Shown here: positions 20,744-31,003 of the stretch, piece after piece
Layout of the letters: each line of letters begins with the position of its first letter
Numbering within the stretch: the first letter of the stretch is position 1
Source of the DNA: Zymoseptoria tritici IPO323
Taxonomy: Eukaryota; Ascomycota; Dothideomycetes; Mycosphaerellales; Mycosphaerellaceae
Assembly (NCBI RefSeq): GCF_000219625.1
Contig: NC_018212.1
Span: 806,001 to 870,000 of the forward strand
Length of the DNA stretch: 64,000 nucleotides
Direction: 5' to 3'
Notes under the pieces: generated by a model
What the model saw: the letters and a program-made list of their open reading frames with translations, nothing else
Database searches by the model: none
Told to the model about the DNA's origin: nothing
Translations under genes and position numbers: made by a program

Positions 20744-21562
20744 TTACTCTTCTTTTTCCGAAGGAGAGGCTTCGGCCTCGGCTTCGGGCGCTACGATATG
20801 GTAAGTATGGAGGGAGTCCGTTATCTTTGACATCCAATCTTACACAAACTCACCTCGTTTGTAGTTCTGTCGGTCGCCGTAGTACGGGCTGTTGCTGTCT
20901 TTATGGACTGAGCTGTCTTCGCCGACTGAGATGGGAGCAAAGGCCGGATCTGCGTCTGGAGCCATCTTGTGAGTACGAAGAGAATCTGCTGGAATTAACC
21001 TCGCACTTTGCACAAACTCACCTCGTTTGTAGTTCTGTCGGTCGCCGTAGTACGGGCTGTTGCTGTCTTTATGGGCTGATTCGTCTTCGCCGACTGAGAT
21101 GGGAGCAAAGGCCGGATCTGCGTCTGGAGCCATCTTGTGAGTACGAAGAGAATCTGCTGGAATTAAATTCGCACTTTGCACAAACTCACCTCGTTTGTAG
21201 TTCTGTCGGTCGCCGTAGTACGGGCTGTTGCTGTCTTTATGGACTGAGTTGTCTTCGCCGACTGAGATGGGAGCAAAGGCCGGGTCTGCGTTGAGGCATC
21301 TTGTAAGTACGAAAAGAATATGCTGTAGTAACCTCACACTTTGCACAAACTCACCTCGTTTCTTGTAGTTGTTTCCGCTGCCGTAGTACGGGCTGAGGCG
21401 GCTTTTGTCGACTGAGATGGGAGCAAAGGCATCTGTGTCCAATCAAAAAGAGTCCTTCCCAAAGCTCCTTCGGCATATCCTACCTCGCTTTGCATCGGTT
21501 GGGAAGGCTTCGCCCAGTGCGGCGAGCATGACAGCAATGACAGCGGTGCGGCAGACCTTCAT
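20744..21562 (-). CDS. Putative kexin-processed RiPP (dikaritin-like) precursor, six exons
   Basis: Exons (minus): 21562-21484, 21432-21355, 21285-21190, 21117-21022, 20949-20854 and 20790-20744. This gives 492 nt and 163 residues with every junction in phase. Residues 1-20 are a signal peptide (MKVCRTAVIAVMLAALGEAF), then PTDAKR. Four repeats follow at 27-52, 53-84, 85-116 and 117-148. Each starts D(A/P)...FAPISV and ends in a Tyr-rich decapeptide before a dibasic Kex2 site: SPYYGSGNNY-KKR once, SPYYGDRQNY-KR three times. The tail APEAEAEASPSEKEE carries Ste13-type EA repeats. Each repeat is one exon, and the donor always splits the Gly/Asp codon after KR. This is the layout of UstA-like precursors. 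The core assignment (decapeptide next to KR) is inference. An alpha-pheromone precursor is less likely because no Trp/Cys core is present. Confidence 0.8.
20854..21354 (-). repeat. 168-bp exon-plus-intron tandem duplication
   Basis: Three units of 96-nt exon plus intron (introns 72, 72 and 69 nt), nearly identical, with a diverged first unit at 21355-21432. Exons are almost invariant in SPYYGDRQNY, while the spacer varies (GEDNSVHKD, GEDESAHKD, GEDSSVHKD). Because these introns are multiples of three without stops, the whole block is also open unspliced. Confidence 0.95.
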
Positions 21563-22453
21563 GATGGGCAAGTATGTTCTTGTCGAAGTAGTGAAACTTG
21601 GAAAAAGATGTTGAGAACGGAGTTGCTCTTGAATGCGGACGGTCTCTCACTCTTAGGTGGACTAAATGCTCCACTCTTTCCGTCGCCGATACCTCACCCG
21701 TCGTCACGCAATCTTGCAAGTTCGAGCACAAGCTCACCGACTGTATGAAATCTTCGTATTGTCGCACGTTGTTGCGCATTGCGCGACAGCTTCCCTAGCA
21801 GCACGCCTTCGCGCGAATGAACGTCAATCGGGCAGATCGTGGCCCATCGCAGTGCACTTGGGTAGCAACACGGAGCACGATACCAGATAGTTTCCGCTTT
21901 GGGCTGCTTGCAACATTGTGTGACAGCTTCCCTGGGAGCTCGCCTTTGGTCCAACAACGTCGATCGAGAAAAGTGAGCTCTATCGTGACGCAGTTAGTAG
22001 CAATAGCTCATACAGGGCTGAAGGTCCTCTGCAGCGAGTGACGCATCGGAATGACTCACCGTCTTCACAGGTTTCAAGGTACGTCCAGGGCTGTATGGCT
22101 CCACGTTGTTGATTAGGCCAGTAGCTTCGGACAGAGTTTGAATCGTGGAAACACCAATGTGTTCGCATGCTGCAAATTGAACTGCTCGTGCCATCGCGCA
22201 ACAGCCTCCCCAGTAGCACGCCTTCGCCAGAAACGACCTCAATCGAGCAAACCGTGCTTCATCGTACTATCGCAGCGCCGGTGTTAGCAAAACTGCATAC
22301 GAGGCCAAAGCGTTGGGCAAAGAAGCTGTTGTAGCTACCCTAGTCGTAGGGTCATGGAGCTGCAGTGGTTCCTCGCAACAACTTGCGAGCATTTGCTCGG
22401 TGCTTTTCCGTACAACATCACAACTTCTGCCAGACCGCCCGAAGCTGCCAACA
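21563..22453. promoter_or_regulatory. Divergent intergenic region between precursor and UstYa-like gene
   Basis: About 890 bp separating the minus-strand precursor from the plus-strand UstYa-like gene, with three copies of the dispersed ~60-bp repeat. The head-to-head arrangement would allow shared control. No specific operator is recognised; a pathway-specific regulator is not visible in the window. Confidence 0.4.
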
Positions 22454-23484
22454 ATGTCGCGATACTCCGATTACCGCAAAGTTGAATCGCAGTTCTCAGA
22501 TTCGCGCTCATCAGTCGAGAATGCAGAAGACGAGATCTACTCGTTCCCGCAAAAGCCCGCTCTCAGTTTCTCCCGGCTCTCGTTTGTACTGCTCATACTT
22601 TTGGTGACTTTCTTGTCGAGTGGATCCACAGCCGTTGCGTTGGGTGCACGCCCCTGGAGGTTGTGGCACATGAAGCCAGATTTCCCGCTTTGGAGTACAG
22701 TGCCCGTTCGACTTCAATGACTCGTCTGACGTTCTTCCAGCCGGCCTCTCCGCGGATGAGCTCCAGAGTGAGCCCTTGCACACCGAGTATTTCAGTCATT
22801 GGAAAGTCGGCGAAAACAAGTACACCCAGCATCCGAGCAAAGGCGATGTTGACCGAGAATGGGAAGAATTGGGAATTGCAAACAACTTTTTCGTTCTGCC
22901 GGAGCATCGGGGCGTCGAATTGGGCTTGGACAAACATCGGCATGTGATGATGACCGACGAGCAAACGAAGGAGTACGGTGTCAGCGGATTCATCACATAC
23001 GTGGACGGGATGCATCAATTACATTGCCTGGCACGATACTTCCCATCCGCTCCGCGACCAAGAAGAGCTTGACTAACGCAAGGCACGTAGGACGCGGTTC
23101 GTAAAGCTCTGTGGTACAATCGTGGGTGGTACGAGGAGCACAAGCACAACAATGCCACTCTGGACCTGCAAATCTCGCACACCAGTAAGCAAGCGCGCAA
23201 GATCGGGCCTCCAGAGCCGTTTCACTTACATTAGAACAGATCATTGCCTCAACATCGTACGGGAGCGCATGATGTGCACTGCAGACCGAGGACTGGTCCC
23301 TTGGGTTCATCTTTCCGACAAAAAACATATCATTCCCGATTTCAATCGCCCCCATCAATGCCGGAATTGGGACGTCTTGAGCCAATGGGCAACCGCACAT
23401 CAGTTCACTGCGACGGAGGTTTCGGAACTTGTCTTCACGCCGCGGCCAGGTGTGATGACATACGATGTGAAGTTCTTTGAATGA
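22454..23484 (+). CDS. UstYa-like (DUF3328) oxidative cyclisation protein
   Basis: The gene opens with MSRYSDYRKVESQ, a cytosolic stretch and one membrane helix (LSFVLLILLVTFL). The lumenal domain has both family motifs: HQLHC (DGMHQLHCL) and, after splicing, HTNHC followed by LNIVRERMMCTAD. It ends HQCRNWDVLSQWA...KFFE, all typical of UstYa proteins, which oxidatively crosslink RiPP core peptides. Exons: 22454 to about 22633-22643, 22701 (or slightly earlier)-23030, 23091-23184 and 23240-23484. Two junctions are odd. Intron 1 has no strong donor (GTTGCG or GTGCAC). Intron 2 (23031-23090) has a perfect branch CTAAC and a GTAG end but starts GC, so it is a GC-AG intron or a damaged donor. It lies head-to-head with the precursor gene. 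Confidence 0.85.
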
Positions 23485-24921
23485 GAGTTGAGGAGTGTGC
23501 GAGAAGGAAGAAAGCACGTGTACACGAAGAAAGGACACGACGGGATCATGGGTGTTAGAGGTTCATGACTAAGTCAGTGCTTTTCAGTTTTCACCACCAT
23601 ACTGTTGTACTGCACATAATGCCATGCAACCTCGATATCAAACGACTCTATATGCTACATTCCTCAGTCTTTCGCTTCCACGTGAGGAGCTCCCTCGTCT
23701 TACGATGTGCCTTCCAGCGCTTTCCAGTCCGATGAAGTTTTCCAGCGCTTCCCTTCATGTCCAAGGCCGGGTGGAGAAGGAGTGGACATAGAGGGACCAG
23801 GACGCTAAGGCGCGGAGCAAGACATCGGACAAGGACTTGATGATCAGAGGTGTGCGAGGAGTGGCGAAGAAGAAACTATAGGAGGCGAAGCGGCAGGTCT
23901 ACTGATCAGCGGCGCGTGAGAGAATACCTCAAGATGATATCGTGTTGCGTCGGTCGATGTCGAGAAGTCTGCAGTTCCAAGGCAAAGCAGGAAGCAAGAG
24001 GGGATCTCCCGAAACAAGACGGCTTACCACATGACCCGGAAGCATTTGTTCCTGGGAGTGGTGCTGGTGCTAGTGCTGACGCTGAGAGGACATCTGGCGC
24101 GGGAAGGTGCTGCCTTTCATATCCATCGTCGCCCGCTGATGTGAAAGGAGGATCCAGAGGATACAAAGTGAAGAGGGAGGACCTATCGCTCCGGAGCTGG
24201 AGCGGAAACCTCGGCTGGGTCCTGGAAAGTCATAGAGGATAATGTGGCCGCTCACTGAACATGTCAATCGTCGATATCACTTCCAGAATACAGGGAGCGA
24301 AGGAAGTCTGGCAGTTTGGGAAGTTCTTCCTTCGTCGAAAAGTGTCCGAGGGGAAAGCACGTCACACCCGGACACCTCTGAGGCTAGAAGCCCAGGCAGC
24401 GTCGTTGTGACTAAGCAGTTTTTGCCTCAGGCTTCATCAGACATTGTTTCGCACGGCTCTGGCCTTTTCCGAGATCCGAGACGGGAAGGAATGAGACGCT
24501 ACCTTCTCGTAGAGCTCGTATAGATTCTCGCATATATGCCCCTGATATGCGAGACGCAGGAAGTTTCATCTCGGAGTGCAACTCATTAACAACGCGACCA
24601 ATACGCAAGCCACACGCATTGCCAAGCCTTGTGCTATCAATGCGGTCTGCGCTTCGATGGAGACATGAAGCGCTATCCTTTGCCGATGCAGGCAGATTTT
24701 GCACTACGATTTATGCTGCATAAACTGTGCACTCGCAATGGAGAATGGAGATGTGGGAGCCAGGACGCAGGCAAGACCGTGTCCGCTTGTTTCAAACTGG
24801 GTATGAACGCACATAACACCAGTGGGTTTGAGCGGAGAACGTTTGTGCACAAATCATGGATATCTATCACTTCTATCTCCACAGATCTTTCCTTTCAACT
24901 TCTCACACTCAAGATCACAAA
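23485..24921. other. Intergenic, nothing convincing
   Basis: Frames of 85-130 codons exist but are Arg/Ser-rich, overlap and have no motifs. The last ~150 bases are the likely promoter and 5' UTR of the P450 gene. Confidence 0.45.
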
Positions 24922-26545
24922 ATGGCAAACGACTTGATCACCTACCTCCTGGATGTCAGGCCTTTCAGCAGCTTCCTGCTCATCGGCATCGGCATCATCA
25001 CCTTGGTGTTCGCACGATGGGCCTTGATTCGACCCAAACCAGTACCCGGAATTCCTGTTGTACTGGCAGCACCGAAGGGATGGCGTGGTCTGGGCGAACA
25101 GAACGCATTTATACAGCATGCTCGGACTATACTGAAACAAGGCCTTCGCGAATGTACGGGATGTTTCCAGGTCTGGACCAGCTCGGGATACAAGGTCGTC
25201 GTGCCAAATCGCTTCGCGGACGAGTTGAAATCGCATCCTGATCTGAGCTTCAACGAGGCATTCCAGGAACCCTTCTTTCACTTGCCGGGCTTCGAGGACC
25301 AATATCAAGCGCTGCAGAACGATTGGTTCATCCAAGATGTCGTTCGCATAAAGCTCACTCAGAGTCTCGCGCTGGTCACCGATGCCCTCGTCGAAGAAGC
25401 GATATTCAGCAGTCACAGCTACCTTGGCGACAGTATGTCCTGGAGCACGATTAGACCAAAATTTTTCGTTTTGGATGCAGTCAGTCGGCTTTCTTCCGTG
25501 GTGTTCCTGGGAAAGAAATTGGCGAGAGACAAATCATGGCTTCAAATCGCCAAGGACCACACCGTCGACTCGTTTGCAGCACAGGATATTCTTCGCGCCG
25601 TGCATCCGCTCCTCCGGTGGCCAACCTATTACTTTGATTTAACCTGCGTAAGACTGCGACAGCAGGTCAAGACGAGCAGAAAGCTCATCGCTCCTGAGAT
25701 CGAAGCCAGACGAAAACGGGCTGTGGAAGCACAAAAAGAAGGACGCAAATTTACAAAAGAGTCGGATGCTATTTCTTGGATGGTCGATATTGCAAAGGAC
25801 ATGCCCGTGGACTACACCGCGGCTCAGCTGGCACTGACCACCGCGGCGGTGCACACGACTTCAGAAACTATCGCCAACTGTATTCTACAGCTATGCGAAG
25901 CTCCTGAAATCGTTCCTGCACTCCGTGCAGAAATTATCGATGTTCTCAACGAGAGAGGCTGGTCCAAGACCTCCTTGCCCAGACTCAAGCTTATGGATAG
26001 CTTTATGAAAGAAGTGCAGAGGACGCACGCAATGGCGATGAGTAAGTGGCCCAGAGAATGCAGGTGACTTGCCAGACTGACCACGACGTTCAGCGAGCAT
26101 GAAACGAAAGGTCAAGAAATCCATCACGCTGTCCGATGGCACCCACCTTCCAGCAGGCATCACAATTATGATCAGCGATGACAAGACCCACGACGGTGAA
26201 ATCTACTCCAACCCAGCAGAATTCGACGCCGAACGCTTTCTCCAGCTGCGCCAACAGCCCGGCGAAGAGAACCGCCATCAATTCGTAACCACCACCGCCG
26301 AGCATCTCAGTTTCGGCCATGGTCAGCACGCATGCCCTGGACGATTCTTCGCATCCAATGAGATCAAGATTTTCTTGTGCGTGTTCCTCTTGAGCTACGA
26401 CTGTCAGTTCGTGCCCGGCGAGAAGAGGAAAAATGCTTTGGAGTTTGAGACCTCGATGATGGTCGACCCGACGACCGAGGTGCAGGTCAGGAAGAGGACG
26501 CCGGAGATAGACTTGGTCAGCCCCACGGGAACAGCGCAGTCGTGA
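24922..26545 (+). CDS. Cytochrome P450 monooxygenase
   Basis: Two exons, 24922-26041 and 26094-26545 (523 residues), with an intron of 52 nt. The N-terminal membrane anchor follows MANDLITYLL (FLLIGIGIITLVF), then the Pro-rich KPVPGIPVV. The I-helix reads TTAAVHTTSET, the form seen in ent-kaurene-oxidase-like fungal P450s. The ExxR motif is EVQR, followed by FDAERF. The heme-binding loop FGHGQHACPGRFFA has the axial Cys. All key residues are present, so it looks functional. An ATG 66 nt upstream is in frame, but the chosen start gives the usual ER anchor at the N-terminus. Its position beside the precursor and UstYa-like genes makes it a candidate tailoring enzyme. Confidence 0.9.
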
Positions 26546-27002
26546 TGTGGCATTGGGAGGATGGCTTGGACTTTGGCTCGGTCGGCAAGATTTGAATGTC
26601 ATCGTCTGAGATGGGAGGAGTCGGGCTTCAGAGTGGTACAGCATTCTCGATGGCTTTAACATGATACGCAGTTTAGCATGCGAAAGCAAGCAAGTTGGAG
26701 GCAATGGATGCAACACGGCAGCACTATTTCCGATACGCCCAGATCCGACCAGCGAAAGTCGAATTAGTCAAGCATTGAAGCAGTATTGTGTGCAATGAGA
26801 CTTCTTTCCAACGATCTGGCCGCATGACTTGTCTAAAGGAATGATATCGTCCGGACGAATTATGAGTCGAATTGAATGCAACATGAGCGAGACTCTCCGT
26901 TCGTGAGACCAGGGTCCAGAAATCTGCGGTACCTGCGAACTCGACCGGAGTGGAACCTCCTTTCTCGACCATCACCAACGCAAGAATATCAGCACGAGCA
27001 GA
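26546..27002. other. Intergenic
   Basis: No motif-bearing frame on either strand; presumed terminator and 3' UTR of the P450 gene and flank of the kinase pseudogene. Confidence 0.5.
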
Positions 27003-27789
27003 ATGTCGGCCACCGAGGACAGCAATCAGCAACCCTCACGCATGCTTGACGTAGACAGTGCCCTGGAACTAGTAGCTTCCTTCTTCCCGCAGGAATGGGC
27101 CACAACAGACGTAGCCGACATTCAAACCAAGCTCATCGCCGGCGGACTGAACAACACATTGCAGCTCGTCTGGCGAGACAACAGTTGTGCTGTGATCGAA
27201 CCAGCTGCCGTGTTCAATCCGTCTCTTCGGTCAGAGTGGCGATGCGGAAGAGCCACCCGCCACGTTCGAGCACTTCGACTGGAACGGAGAACTGGACTGG
27301 GTCGTCAAGCTGTTCGAGCAGTACGAATGCAAGACCACCGTGATGCACGGCGACTCGAACTACATGAACATCTTGGTCCGCAACTCTCCCGCCAAGGATC
27401 AATGCCCAATTGTCCTCATTGACTATGAGACAATCTCTTACGGCTATCGAGGCTTCGACATTGGCGGCCATTTCATCGAGCGTATGTACTCGTACAAGCA
27501 AGCCGATAGCCAACTCACTAGATATCCTATGCCGAGTGCTGAGGAACAGCGAGCGTTTTGCGAAGCATACCTACAAGAGCTGCATGTATTGGGAGAAGCC
27601 TCAGGGCTTGATACAGTTGGGCAGCTCATGGATGAAGCGGCCATTGGCCAGCTGTATCAATTGCTGTACACGAACCTGATGTGTACGGTTCTTGATGAGG
27701 TTGAGGTCGAGCCGGTGTTCTTGTCTGGTCTACTACATATGATGGGGATGTACGAGCAGCTCAAGGGGGAATTCATCAGAACACACTAA
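27003..27789 (+). pseudogene. Truncated choline/ethanolamine-kinase-like gene
   Basis: The N-terminal frame has a kinase start (KLIAGGLNNTLQLVWRD). After VIEPAAVFNPS the frame shifts to RLFGQSGDAEEPPATF and then straight to WVVKLFEQYECKTTVMHGDS. The catalytic Brenner-type motif HGDSNYMNIL and the metal-binding IDYE are intact. The whole reads about 260 codons, against roughly 350-450 for the family. A large central part is missing and one frameshift is present. It is called a pseudogene; a short functional protein starting downstream is unlikely because the ATP-binding lobe would be lost. Confidence 0.75.
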
Positions 27790-27901
27790 TTCCTCCCTGC
27801 TCCGGCTGGGTCCTTGTTCTCACCCGAGAGCCCGCAACTTTGCCTTCCCAAGTCGAAGTCTGTGTCCAGCAACGCTTCCAGCCTGCTGATCTGGCGATGG
27901 A

Positions 27902-28929
27902 CTACATGATCTCACAGACCGATCCACCGCAGGCACTGTCGCCAGTGTCACGGTTGTCGCGGGGCCCAGAATAGCTCTTGCCACATCTGTTGGACCAGTA
28001 AACCTCCTACAGAGACCGTCAGAGCGAGACAAGCGCAATCATATTCTGGGGTTCGGAACGTACTTGTGCATACCAGCGGTAGCTGTCTGCGTTGATGCGC
28101 GCTTTGGAGACATCGCTCCTCCTCAGGGAGCGGACCTTCAATGGGCCATAACCATCAGCACCGAAGTCGGTGATGTGATCACCCAGGCTGTGGAGGTACA
28201 ACTGGTCAGCAAGCGTGAAGGTAGCGATCGAGGACCTATTCTCGATGCTTGGGGCCATTCAACGTACGCTGGGTCTCCAATCTCTTGATAGTGCATGAGT
28301 TCATGCAGAACGACTCCACCTAGTGTCGACATGAGCGTGCCCACGGTAGTGGAAAGATCCTCGCAGCCTTTGTCCGCCAAGTCGGGGAATGCGTATGCTT
28401 TCTCGCAGAGAGTGATGGCACCTGCCTTGCGACCGTTGAGGTTCTCAGTAAACGCAACAACATTGCCGCCACAGCCACCGCCGGTATCGTCGTTGTCGAT
28501 AACGATATTGCCAATGACGCTCGAACCGGTGCCGTCACTATTGTCACCAACCACGTTTCGGAAAACCTGGAGAATCTCGTCTTTGTCACCGGCACCGTCG
28601 AAGTAGAGGTTGAATGTGTCCTCGAAACGAGGTGCGTTCAGAACATCGGCGGCCAGGGTGACAGCATCACGGAAAGCAGCCTCAGCCCTGGCACGACGGT
28701 TGGGATCCGAACCGAAGCCACTGAAGATTGGAAGGGCGCGCTTGGTCAGGAGATTGGTGGTGTTCTGTACTTCAAGCGAGCTGCTGCAGCGTCAGAGTTC
28801 CAGTCCTGCTATCAATCTCTGCGATACTCTCCATGTAGAGATGACTGACCGATCGACGAGAGGTGCCGCTTGGGCCAAGAGCCCAGCGAAGGGCAAGATG
28901 CAAGAGAGACCGCGCATGTTGAAAACCAT
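27902..28929 (-). CDS. Secreted zinc metalloprotease, deuterolysin/Lys-endopeptidase-like (HELMH)
   Basis: Exon 1 (28929-28850) encodes signal MVFNMRGLSCILPFAGLLAQ. Exon 2 starts at 28783 and reaches the HELMH zinc site at 28291-28305. A segment ends CAA at 28064 (DGYGPLKVRSL, RINADSYRWYAQ). The last exon, 28006-27902, reads EVYWSNRCGKSYSG. A propeptide may end at LLTKR before ALPIFSG. HExxH plus TDFGADGYG and INADSYRWY fit the fungal aspzincin/peptidyl-Lys metalloendopeptidase group, extracellular proteases. Odd point: between EIGDPA and SSIATFTLADQ the frame changes. Only a 32-nt intron (GTACGT...AATAG) would restore it, shorter than usual, so a one-base deletion making a pseudogene is equally possible. 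Confidence 0.75.
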
Positions 28930-29774
28930 GTTGGATGAAGTGAGAGGGTAGAGTGAGGCTGTTGATTCGTTGATGTGGTTGTGTGCTGTGCTGATGTCGA
29001 AGTCTAGCTGGCCACGGCAGAATACTTATACCACATTTGATCAAGGCAAGGTCGAGCACAATGGTCGGACTGGACCATGGCTTCCCTCCCTGGAGAGGAT
29101 TGAATAATCGTGCTGATCCGCACGAGGCAGGGCTTGCCCGGGCTGAATTGCGATCGCTTCCCCGAACTGCTCGATGCAGCATAGCTGAAGTGCAGCTGAG
29201 AGCAATGTTGGTGAGCAATTAGCACCGGTGAAAAGTCACGGTATGGGTGGAGCCTTCAGGTTACTCCAACTGCGCATTGGTGCATGAAATCCTCCGTTTT
29301 GAAACGAGATGTTGGTTCCTTCGCGGCGAACCGTATGCCGCATGATCGACGGCGTCCGACCAACAGGCAGGGTGCGCCTTCACGAGGCGCAAGGAAGGCG
29401 GCGAAGCAAGCCTCAATGATGCATTGCTGCAGGTCACAAACGCATGGACTTCCTCAATTGCATTGATCGGGCGGCAAGCTGAAGCAGTTGCGTCCTTCGA
29501 GGTCCGCCACGACATTGACGAGAGCTGAGCTCATTTGGCATGATGGAGTCAGTGACGTCGAATGATCCGATGCGCGTGATGAGCGATGGAAGAATAGAAT
29601 GACCATGGGGTGCTGCGGTCGAGGCGCAACTCATACCCCTGTAACCGAACTCGTCCGTGGCTTGGCAATCCTTCTCCCTTTGTTGCTGCCTTCCGTCCGG
29701 ACCAACTCCATCAAAGTTGCAAACACTTCTGCTTCTTCATCTCGATAACCACAACCACAATCAAGATCAGGATC
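28930..29774. other. Intergenic
   Basis: Promoter side of the protease (right) and of the next gene (left). Short frames on both strands lack motifs. Confidence 0.5.
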
Positions 29775-30512
29775 ATGACAACTTCCATGATGCATCATCG
29801 CGCAGACCGATCCCGCCCACACCTCAGCGTTTCTTTGATCGCGCCCCAAACCGAACTTGATCTGAACGGTCAACACCCGTTCCATCTACGACTCTCGGTG
29901 GTCTTGCAAGCAGAAGGCCCTGTATTGCTTTATACAGCCGACACATTCCTCTCACCACAGGCCGCACTCCGTCAAGGCGGCTTAAACTTCTCGCGCACAT
30001 CATCAACGAGCCCTTCGGACAAACAGCCACTGCCCCGCAGTACAGTGAACGTGAACCGAGGATCTGGAACATCTCGACCCGCAGATCCATCGCATTTTCT
30101 GATTCTGGAGCCCGAAAAGCCGAAAGTAATCGAGATTCCGTTTGGCAGCCACAAGGAGTTGACGTCCGCAAGCTTCGATGTTCGGTTCTGGACCACGACT
30201 TCAGCCTTTGCGGCGGGAGAGACATACGAAGTTTCCATGCCGTCCACTTGTAAGGTGACTTGGTGGCGATGGACCAGTCCGGAGGAGTCGAAACCCGGCG
30301 ACGCTTCCAGCTTGTTGCCGGGGTATGAAGCGCATGGCGTCGTGGACTCTTCGCAGTCGTGGTGGAGCGGGACCGGAGACGGCGAAGGCGAAGGTGTTCC
30401 GGTTCTCCCAAATGATGAGCAAATGCCTATCATTCCAAGCGGTGGCAGCGTTAGCTTCACTTGTGTTGGAAAGCGGATGGAGCCGCCAGGTCATGCTACT
30501 GCTTCAAACTGA
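29775..30512 (+). CDS. Hypothetical protein, beta-rich, no recognised domain
   Basis: A single exon from ATG 29775 (MTTSMMHHRADRSRPHLSVS), 245 residues. The central part alternates hydrophobic and polar residues as in a beta-sandwich (FHLRLSVVLQAEGPVLLYT, HFLILEPEKPKVIEIPFGSH, ASFDVRFWTT, YEVSMPSTCKVTWWRW) and the end has SVSFTCVGKR. No signal peptide or membrane segment. I recall similar uncharacterised proteins in ascomycetes but cannot name a family. Confidence 0.65.
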   Translation: MTTSMMHHRADRSRPHLSVSLIAPQTELDLNGQHPFHLRLSVVLQAEGPVLLYTADTFLSPQAALRQGGLNFSRTSSTSPSDKQPLPRSTVNVNRGSGTSRPADPSHFLILEPEKPKVIEIPFGSHKELTSASFDVRFWTTTSAFAAGETYEVSMPSTCKVTWWRWTSPEESKPGDASSLLPGYEAHGVVDSSQSWWSGTGDGEGEGVPVLPNDEQMPIIPSGGSVSFTCVGKRMEPPGHATASN

Positions 30513-31003
30513 AAGCAGCGCAGGGGCGCTGAAGCTGTAAGCGCCGATGTGATTGCGACATGGACACGAAGCGCGCACAGCAGTCATCGGTGTGCTTGCG
30601 GGTGCGAGACTCTGTCCACTCATGAAGCAGATAAGTCCAGCTAGAGGTGGTTTGCTAGTTCTGCAGCTTCAGCCCTCTCGCTTGGGTTCTAAATGAGCAT
30701 CTTGCCAATGAAGTCTACAAAGCCCGCACTGTCTTTCGCGTCCATGAAGCAAGCGGGCTCCTGCAGCCTACGTTTAGCTGGCACGAGCTCTGGATGTAGA
30801 AATCCACCTGCGAATCGTCAACAGCGGTCGCCAATTCTACGCAAGGCATCTGCAAAACACACCGGTTTCACAGCTTTCAACAGCCTAGCTTGATAAGCAA
30901 AGCGGCATTGAGAGGATGCACCGTCATCGCACTTCGCCATAACGCTACCAATCCCATCAAGCCTTGCCACATTCACACAATTGGATCCAACCTTGAAGTG
31001 CCG
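30513..31003. other. Intergenic between convergent genes
   Basis: Nothing recognisable; short frames only. Confidence 0.5.

Larger units (their letters stand above)
20129..22262. repeat. Dispersed ~60-bp repeat, four degenerate copies flanking the precursor gene
   Basis: Copies near 20132-20190, 21783-21845, 21921-21975 and 22199-22262 share CAGCTTCCCTAGCAGCACG-like DNA and the following ~40 bases. On the minus strand three of the four copies read as the same peptide frame (EGVLLGKL, EGVLLGKL, EGVLLGRL, each preceded by a Cys-x-x-Asp/Glu-Val-x-Ser-type stretch). They lie on both sides of the RiPP-like precursor. They may be remnants of a duplicated exon or promoter-linked repeats; no gene is claimed. 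Confidence 0.6.

Noticed and set aside
20840..21442. 200-codon minus-strand ORF through the repeats
   Set aside because: It is the unspliced repeat; it has no signal peptide and starts inside an exon. The six-exon model explains the sequence better.
20744..21562. Alpha-pheromone precursor
   Set aside because: The repeat layout with KR and EAEAEA is similar, but ascomycete alpha-pheromone cores usually carry a W-C...C-W pattern, and here no Trp or Cys is in the repeats.
23850..24242. 130-codon plus-strand frame
   Set aside because: Arg/Ser-rich, no motif, overlapped by a minus-strand frame of similar size.
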